DNA of 11,198 bases, taken from the NCBI GenBank assembly GCA_031254155.1, contig JAIRVA010000020.1:1-11198 (forward strand). The letters are read 5' to 3'. A program made the position numbers and the translations under genes. Below are positions 6,648 to 11,198 of this stretch, piece after piece. A model generated the notes under the pieces. That model saw only the letters and a program-made list of their open reading frames with translations, ran no database searches and was not told where the DNA came from. How positions within the stretch are numbered: position 1 is the first letter of the stretch; each line of letters starts with the position of its first letter. The stretch is from Propionibacteriaceae bacterium. Its GTDB lineage: Bacteria > Actinomycetota > Actinomycetes > Propionibacteriales > Propionibacteriaceae.

Positions 6648-7190
6648 TCACGCCAGACCGAGATCGGCGAGCCCGACGGCATAGCGGTACGTCAGTCCCG
6701 CCGCCTCGACCCGCTCCTTCGCCCCGGTCGCCCGGTCGACCACGACCGCCACGCCGACCGGCAACCCGCCGGCCGCCCGGACCGCCTCGACCGCCTGCAA
6801 GACCGAACCGCCGGTGGTGGAGGTGTCCTCGACGATCAGTACGGGACGGCCCGCGATGTCGGGGCCCTCGATCTGGCGCTGCATCCCGTGGGTCTTGGCC
6901 TCTTTCCGGACGACGAACGCGTCCACACACTCGCCCTGGGCGGCGGCGCAGTGGAGTATGGCCGTGGCGACGGGATCCGCTCCGAGCGTCAGCCCGCCGA
7001 CGGCCACGTACGGCCAATCACTGGTCAACTCCCGCATCACCCGGCCGAGCACCGGCGCGGCGCGGCCGTCCAGGGTGACCCGGCGCATGTCGACGTAGTA
7101 CTCCGCCTCCCGGCCCGACGCCAGCGTCACCCGGCCCCGGACGACGGCAAGCTGCTGGATGGCGCTGATCAAGGTTTCGCGGTCTGACAT
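6648..7190 (-). CDS. pyrE: orotate phosphoribosyltransferase
   Basis: A 180-aa cytosolic enzyme that joins orotate to PRPP to make orotidine 5'-phosphate, the fifth step of de novo pyrimidine synthesis. The PRPP-binding loop VLIVEDTSTTGGS lies at about 116-128. Other family features are the N-terminal EAEYYVDMRRVTLDGRA segment (about 28-44), VGGLTLGADPVA (about 63-74) and the basic catalytic-loop region VVRKEAKTHGMQRQIEG (about 92-108). Length is normal for bacterial PyrE. No ribosome site precedes the ATG. Instead a TAGACT hexamer ends 8 bases before it, suggesting a leaderless transcript. It follows the sortase-like gene by 49 bp on the same strand and precedes the LacI-type gene. No other pyr gene is in the window. 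Confidence 0.95.
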   Translation of the reverse strand: MSDRETLISAIQQLAVVRGRVTLASGREAEYYVDMRRVTLDGRAAPVLGRVMRELTSDWPYVAVGGLTLGADPVATAILHCAAAQGECVDAFVVRKEAKTHGMQRQIEGPDIAGRPVLIVEDTSTTGGSVLQAVEAVRAAGGLPVGVAVVVDRATGAKERVEAAGLTYRYAVGLADLGLA

Positions 7191-7197
7191 GGGTACT

Positions 7198-7203
7198 AGT
7201 CTA
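7198..7203 (-). promoter_or_regulatory. candidate -10 box for a leaderless pyrE transcript
   Basis: On the minus strand TAGACT is followed by 7 bases and then the pyrE ATG (7190). Actinobacterial leaderless genes typically have a TANNNT box 6-8 nt before the start codon, so transcription would begin at or next to the ATG. No Shine-Dalgarno sequence is present, which agrees. The -35 region is not recognisable. Confidence 0.45.
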
Positions 7204-7210
7204 CGGGGTG

Positions 7211-7241
7211 AGTGGTTGGGCCGGCAGGGGCACCAGCCACT
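7211..7241 (-). terminator. hairpin after the sortase-like gene, possible weak terminator
   Basis: Nine-base arms AGTGGTTGG (7211-7219) and CCAGCCACT (7233-7241) pair with one G-U wobble around a 13-base loop. The hairpin begins at the stop codon of the sortase-like gene and lies before the putative pyrE promoter, the right place for a transcript end. No U-tract follows, so efficient intrinsic termination is doubtful. Confidence 0.3.
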
Positions 7242-7914
7242 AGACGAGTTCGCCGACCACGATGAGACGGTCGGGAGAAGGTAAGACGGTCGCGGCAGTG
7301 GTCAGGGTGATCAGGGCCTTGGTCGGGGCTCGGCCCGGCCCGCCGGGTACCGCGGCCAGTACATCCGTCGCCGTCCCACGGACGACGGTCGGGCCGGTGA
7401 TGATGGCGTACGTGAAGGTCTTGCCACTGGCTGTCACCACGACCTGGTCCCCCACTTCCAGGCTGCCGAGCTTGGCGAACGGCTGGCCCCAGCCGAGCCG
7501 GTGGCCGGCCACGGCGAAGTTGCCGGGCTCGCCGGGCCCCGCCGTACCCTCGTACCACCCGACCCCCTGGCGCAGGGTGGCGAGCGAGGTACCCGCGAGA
7601 ACCGGGACGGCGAAATCGTCCCCGAACCGCGGGATCGTCAGCGTCCCCACCGCGCTCCCGGCCGCGATCTGTTCGGCGTACGCGCTGGTCGCGGCGAAAT
7701 TCGTGATCGCGTACGTCCCGTACCCCCCGCCGACGAGGACCACCGCCAGACCGAGGACGACCAGCCAGCCCCACGACCGCCGACGACGGGCGCGCGCGGG
7801 TACCGGGTCGGGCGGGCTGACCGGACCGACCAGGCCGGACAGCAGCACCGGACCGGCGGGCGCCGGAGCAGACGGTACCGGATCAGCGGGCCGGGCTCCC
7901 GGACGGATGGCCAT
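7240..7914 (-). CDS. sortase-fold membrane protein lacking the catalytic cysteine
   Basis: A 224-aa protein with a Pro/Ala-rich cytoplasmic N-terminus, a basic stretch (41-46, RARRRR) and one membrane segment (about 48-70). An extracellular sortase domain follows, resembling the small sortases of actinobacteria (class E-like). The catalytic His is present in NFAVAGHRLGWGQPFAKL (His138). So is the C-terminal Arg in PSPDRLIVVGEL (Arg216). The TLxTC motif, however, reads TLTTA (203-207), with GCC for Ala where Cys should be. No Cys occurs anywhere in the protein. Transpeptidation through a thioacyl intermediate is therefore not expected. It may be a structural or regulatory paralogue, or a decaying gene, though the frame and fold signature are otherwise intact. 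It starts 22 bp after the symporter gene, probably in one transcript. No LPxTG substrate gene is nearby. Confidence 0.85.
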   Translation of the reverse strand: MAIRPGARPADPVPSAPAPAGPVLLSGLVGPVSPPDPVPARARRRRSWGWLVVLGLAVVLVGGGYGTYAITNFAATSAYAEQIAAGSAVGTLTIPRFGDDFAVPVLAGTSLATLRQGVGWYEGTAGPGEPGNFAVAGHRLGWGQPFAKLGSLEVGDQVVVTASGKTFTYAIITGPTVVRGTATDVLAAVPGGPGRAPTKALITLTTAATVLPSPDRLIVVGELV

Positions 7915-7936
7915 AGGCCCATTCTCCCACTCGCCG

Positions 7937-9184
7937 CTACGAGGCGACGGCCGCCGGTTCGGGGGCGACCTTCCGGCCCCGGTCGACGAACCGGTTGACG
8001 AGCATGGCGCTCGCGGCGTTGCCCGTCACGTTGAGCATCGTGGCTTGCGGGTCGATGATCGCCGAGATGACGGCGATGATCGGCAGGGCCTGGGCCGGGA
8101 ACCCGAAGATGTTGAGGATGATCAGTTCGGCGACGAGCCCGCCGCTGGGGACGGCGACCATCGCCGTACCCACCAAGACCGCCACACCCAACGCGGCCAG
8201 CAGCGTCCAGCCGGACAGATCGCGGCCGAAGAGGGCGAAGATGAACGCAATCTTGAACACGCCGCCGAAGACCGAACCTTCCTTGTGGATGTTGGCCCCG
8301 AACGGGGTGACCGTGTCGGAGACGAACTTCGACACGCCCATCCGCTGTGTGGCTTCGAGGTTGACCGGGATGCAGGCGGCGCTGGAGCACGTCGACAGGC
8401 TCATGGCCGCCGGGGCGATGATGTTCTTCCAGAAACCGGCGACCCCGGCGCGGCCGCCCGCGATGAAGGCGTAGACCGAGTACATGACGAAGAAGTAGAT
8501 GAAGCCCATGATGGTGTAGACGATGAACCCCTTGAGGTACCCCTGCAGGATCTGCGAGCCCAGCTGGCCGATCGTCGAGGCGAAGTAGCAACCGATGCCG
8601 ATCGGGGCAATGTACATGATGTAGGACACCATCTTGAGCATGATGTCGCGGCCCGTGTCGACGAACCGGATGACCGCGGCGCTCCGCTCGCCCAGGCGCG
8701 TCGCCACGAAGCCCAGGAACGTCGCGAACACGATGAGCGGCAGCAAGAACTGCTTCGAGAACAGGTCCTTGAAGTCGGACACCGTGAAGGTACCAACGAT
8801 CTGGGCGCCGACGCTGCCCTGTGCGGCCACGTCGCCGGTCCCCATCAGCTTCATGACCGCATCGACATCCGCGCCCGCGAGCGGCGGGAAGAGCTTGAAG
8901 CCGACGAGGCCGATGATGCCCGCGATGACCGACGTGCCGAGGTAGACCACGACGACCCCCGACACGATGTGGCCCAGACTCTTTTCGCCCGTCATGCCCG
9001 CCACCGACGACGCGATGCAGAAAAACACCAGCGGCGTGATGACCATAAACAGACAGTTAAGGAACAATTGCCCAATGGGCTGGAGCACGGTGGCGCGCTC
9101 CCCGAAAACGATGCCGATGACCCCGCCGATGATGATCGCCCCGATCAGGATCAGCGACGTCCGATAGGCCCGGAGGATGTTCAT
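7937..9184 (-). CDS. divergent dicarboxylate/amino acid:cation symporter (DAACS family)
   Basis: A 415-aa inner-membrane secondary transporter of the glutamate/dicarboxylate symporter fold, with about eight hydrophobic segments plus two re-entrant hairpins. Family marks are the serine-rich hairpin-1 region SLSTCSSAACIP, the TM7 segment TPFGANIHKEGS, hairpin 2 with AVPSGGLVAE, and TM8 IIDPQATMLNVTGNAA. Aligned by eye to archaeal GltPh, the NMDGT motif has become HKEGS, Arg397 is Ala and Asp405 is Asn, while Asp394, Thr398 and Asn401 are kept. Substrate and ion coupling thus probably differ from glutamate/aspartate carriers. The ATG at 9184 (MNILRAYRTSLILIGAII) is preferred because it places the first membrane helix normally. 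A GTG at 9277 would add 31 charged residues with no ribosome site. The site before 9184 is itself weak (AGAAAG). The sortase-like gene follows at 22 bp. Confidence 0.9.
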   Translation of the reverse strand: MNILRAYRTSLILIGAIIIGGVIGIVFGERATVLQPIGQLFLNCLFMVITPLVFFCIASSVAGMTGEKSLGHIVSGVVVVYLGTSVIAGIIGLVGFKLFPPLAGADVDAVMKLMGTGDVAAQGSVGAQIVGTFTVSDFKDLFSKQFLLPLIVFATFLGFVATRLGERSAAVIRFVDTGRDIMLKMVSYIMYIAPIGIGCYFASTIGQLGSQILQGYLKGFIVYTIMGFIYFFVMYSVYAFIAGGRAGVAGFWKNIIAPAAMSLSTCSSAACIPVNLEATQRMGVSKFVSDTVTPFGANIHKEGSVFGGVFKIAFIFALFGRDLSGWTLLAALGVAVLVGTAMVAVPSGGLVAELIILNIFGFPAQALPIIAVISAIIDPQATMLNVTGNAASAMLVNRFVDRGRKVAPEPAAVAS

Positions 9185-9215
9185 GGTGCCGGCTTTCTGT
9201 AGGTGTGCCGTCCGG

Positions 9216-9231
9216 CGTTCGCCGCGGAACG
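9216..9231. promoter_or_regulatory. inverted repeat upstream of the symporter gene, possible operator
   Basis: CGTTC-gccgcg-GAACG forms a 16-bp palindrome 32 bp upstream of the symporter start. The rest of the 132-bp gap (9185-9316) holds a TATAAA-like hexamer on the minus strand (9286-9281) without a matching -35 box. A separate promoter for the symporter is possible but not firmly shown. Confidence 0.3.
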
Positions 9232-9316
9232 ACTGGACATATTGTTCCACACGCGAAGGGATAACGGTACGTGACACGCGTTTATAGTCCGGATATGGGA
9301 CGACAGGCCCCCTGGC

Positions 9317-10156
9317 TCAGCGGTACGTCCCCGGGCCGTCGGGCGGGTACGGCGAGGACCGGGCGTCGGCGTCGGTGAAGGGCCGGGCACCGCCCAACCA
9401 CCGGTCCAACTCCAGATCAAATAGCAGTCGATAAGGGAAAACGGCGGCCTGGGCGCGCCGGATCAGATTGTGAGGGTCGAGGGCGCCGCCCGCCGCGATG
9501 ACCACGTTACCGAACCGGCGGCCCCGCCACGTCGACGGTTCCGCGCCGACCACGACGGGGGTGAACAGCGTTCTCACCCCCGCGACGACCCGCCGTGTGT
9601 ACTCCAGCGCGCCGACGTCGGTGATGTTCATGACCAGGGTCCCGGTCGTCCGCAGTACCCGCCGGACCTCCGCGAGCCACGGCAGCCCGGCGAACGCGGC
9701 GGGGACCTGCGCCCCGGCGAACGCATCGACCACGACGAGGTCCGCGTACTCGGCCCGGAGTGCCGCGAGCCCCGCCTGCCCGTCGGCCGCGCGGACCTTG
9801 ATCCCGCTGGCGGGCGGCAGGGGTACGGCGGCGCGGACCTCCGCGGTCAGCGTCGCGTCGGGCTCGAGCACGATCTGGCCGGAGGTGGGCCGGGTGTGGG
9901 CGATGTACCGCGGGATGGTCATCCCCGCGCCGCCGACGTGGACCGCGGTGATCCGCCCGGACTCGGGATAGGTGCAATCGATGATGTCCGCGATGCGTTG
10001 GACGTAGTCAAACTCCAGATACGTCGGATCGTAGGGGTCGACGTACGACTGGTCGGTACCGCCGATCCGCACGAACCACGACCCGGGCCGCTCCCGGTCG
10101 GGGATCAGCCGGGGGACCGGTCCCGCGGCCGTTGTCGCGTCTTCCTGGCGCGTCAC
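9317..10156 (-). CDS. spermidine-synthase-like protein (class I SAM-fold, function uncertain)
   Basis: A 279-aa cytosolic protein with the Rossmann-like fold of spermidine synthases and SAM methyltransferases. The nucleotide-binding motif is AVHVGGAGMTIPRYIA (71-86), followed by the acidic strand end LEPD (97-100) and VVVDAFAG (141-148). True spermidine synthases usually carry a second Asp in that last motif (DxSDP-like). Here Ala-Gly follows, so polyamine synthesis is doubtful, and an uncharacterised methyltransferase or structural relative is equally possible. There are no membrane segments, unlike the fused MFS/spermidine-synthase proteins. The GTG start (10156) overlaps the stop of the upstream LacI-family gene (GTGA), so the two are translated as a coupled pair. 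The name should be taken as a fold assignment only. Confidence 0.8.
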   Translation of the reverse strand: MTRQEDATTAAGPVPRLIPDRERPGSWFVRIGGTDQSYVDPYDPTYLEFDYVQRIADIIDCTYPESGRITAVHVGGAGMTIPRYIAHTRPTSGQIVLEPDATLTAEVRAAVPLPPASGIKVRAADGQAGLAALRAEYADLVVVDAFAGAQVPAAFAGLPWLAEVRRVLRTTGTLVMNITDVGALEYTRRVVAGVRTLFTPVVVGAEPSTWRGRRFGNVVIAAGGALDPHNLIRRAQAAVFPYRLLFDLELDRWLGGARPFTDADARSSPYPPDGPGTYR

Positions 10157-11172
10157 TGCGGCCGTACCCCCGCGGTCGTCCCGCGGACGACGAGGTGGAC
10201 GGGCAAAATCAGCGAGGTCCGGCGGGGTGGCCGGCCTGCCAACTCGTCCAGCAGGATGCGCGCCCCCTCGACGCCTTGGTCGAAGGGCCGCTGCGCGAGG
10301 GTGGTCAGTCCGAAGGGGGCCGCCATCTCGTGGTCGTCGATCCCGATGACGGAGACGTCGCCGGGGACGGCGTACCCGTGGCCCGTCAGCGACAGGATCG
10401 CCCCGCAGGCCATCTCGTCCGACGCGGCGAAGACGGCCGTTGGCAGCGGCCCGCCCGCCTCAATCAGGGCATCGACCGCCGAACGTGCCGTTGACATGGA
10501 GAAATTCCCTTCGATGATCCGGGCCGGGTCGGGGGTGATGCCCGCCGCCCGCAGCGCCTTCTCGTACCCCTTCGCCCGGCCTTCGGGTACCCCGACGTTC
10601 AGACCCTGGGCGATCTCGGCCCCGCCCGTGATGTGGAGGATGTCCCGGTGGCCGAGGCCGAGGAGGTGCCGGGTGGCCAGCTCGCCGGCCGCCACCTCGT
10701 CGATTCCGACAAATCGGAGTTGCCGAACGGGGGTACCGACCACGATCACCGGCAAGTTGGTCGCCCGCAGCTCCTCGCGCTCGTCGTGGGTGAAATCGAG
10801 ACACAAGGCCAGTACCGCGTCGCCCCGGTGGCGCAGCAACGAGCGCCGGAAGGCGCGCTCCCGGACCGCGCCGACCCCGCCCAGGTCGACCAGGGCCAGG
10901 TCGTAATCCGCCTGTCGCAGCTGGGAGTCGACGCCCTCGATGACCTGGGAGTAGAACCAACTGGCCACGGTGGGCACGACGACGGAGATGGCCATCGTCC
11001 GCCCGGTGACCAGGCCGGACGCCACAGCGGACCGGACGTACCCGAGTTCCTCGGCCGCCGCCCGGACCTTGGCCCGCGTGGCGGGGGCGACCAGCGGTAC
11101 GTCGCGCAGCGCCCGGGACACCGTCGAGGCGGATAGTCCGACCGCGCGCGCCACGTCCTCAATGCCGACCAC
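10153..11172 (-). CDS. LacI-family transcriptional regulator
   Basis: A 339-aa LacI/PurR-type regulator, complete apart from its promoter, which is beyond the right edge. The N-terminal helix-turn-helix is IEDVARAVGLSASTVSRALRDV, followed by the hinge helix (about residues 45-60). The effector-binding core runs from ISVVVPTVASWFYSQVIEGVD to VIGIDDHEMA and LVVRGTT. A GTG at 11178 overlaps the AAAGGAG ribosome site and cannot be its partner. The GTG at 11172, 5 bases after that site, is therefore chosen (protein begins MVGIEDVARAVG). The effector is not predictable from the sequence. Its stop overlaps the start of the spermidine-synthase-like gene by 4 bp. It shares only family-level similarity with the other LacI-type protein here, so they are not recent duplicates. 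Confidence 0.92.
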   Translation of the reverse strand: MVGIEDVARAVGLSASTVSRALRDVPLVAPATRAKVRAAAEELGYVRSAVASGLVTGRTMAISVVVPTVASWFYSQVIEGVDSQLRQADYDLALVDLGGVGAVRERAFRRSLLRHRGDAVLALCLDFTHDEREELRATNLPVIVVGTPVRQLRFVGIDEVAAGELATRHLLGLGHRDILHITGGAEIAQGLNVGVPEGRAKGYEKALRAAGITPDPARIIEGNFSMSTARSAVDALIEAGGPLPTAVFAASDEMACGAILSLTGHGYAVPGDVSVIGIDDHEMAAPFGLTTLAQRPFDQGVEGARILLDELAGRPPRRTSLILPVHLVVRGTTAGVRPQ

Positions 11173-11198
11173 AACCACTCCTTTGACACCGCTCGTTG

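Noticed and set aside
7262..9202. Very long plus-strand frame (about 646 codons) opposite the sortase-like and symporter genes
   Set aside because: It spans two real genes and their gap; the Asp/Arg/His-rich translation is what the reverse of a membrane-protein gene gives in this base composition.
9185..9277. N-terminal extension of the symporter from a GTG at 9277
   Set aside because: It adds 31 charged residues ahead of the first membrane helix and lacks a ribosome site.
9287..9316. Terminator after the spermidine-synthase-like gene
   Set aside because: Only a very short GC stem is present and no U-tract follows.
9470..10906. Long plus-strand frame opposite the spermidine-synthase-like and LacI genes
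   Set aside because: It crosses the overlap of two well-supported genes on the other strand and has no domain pattern.

Overview
The window is high-GC DNA (about two thirds G+C by eye) with strong G/C bias at third codon positions. Its genes include an actinobacterial-type ClpC, a small sortase-fold protein and GTG starts, and one gene looks leaderless. I read it as a chromosomal segment of an actinomycete; a member of the Propionibacteriales is plausible but not shown.

Layout. Bases 1-115 hold the 3' end of an unidentified plus-strand gene. It converges on clpC (minus, stop at 133, start near 2634). Upstream of clpC is a 250-base divergent region. Its clpC side carries weak promoter-like and palindromic elements. 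Its other side is an AT-rich block with six evenly spaced 7-bp half-sites forming three palindromes on a 29-bp period (2788-2867). This block sits on a very good promoter (TTGATT-17-TATAAT) for a plus-strand operon of two AAA+ P-loop ATPases, each ending in or carrying a winged-helix domain (2885-4087 and 4084-5598, joined by an ATGA overlap). The end of the second ATPase runs 59 bp into the 3' end of a convergent LacI-family regulator gene (5540-6583).

All remaining genes are on the minus strand. Read in transcription order from the right edge they are: a second LacI-family regulator (start near 11172), a spermidine-synthase-like protein coupled to it by a 4-bp overlap, a divergent dicarboxylate/amino acid:cation symporter, a sortase-fold protein 22 bp downstream, pyrE (probably leaderless), and the first LacI regulator, which has a CG-centred operator in front of it.

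Most of this is ordinary core-genome content. The accessory-looking part is the two-ATPase operon with its operator array. It has no recognisable nuclease or effector, its promoter is buried in the array, its codon use is a little richer in ATT and TTG, and it collides with a neighbouring gene tail. It is the best candidate here for an undescribed system. Two smaller oddities are a sortase with Ala in place of the catalytic Cys (and no Cys anywhere in the protein) and a DAACS transporter with changed substrate- and sodium-site residues.
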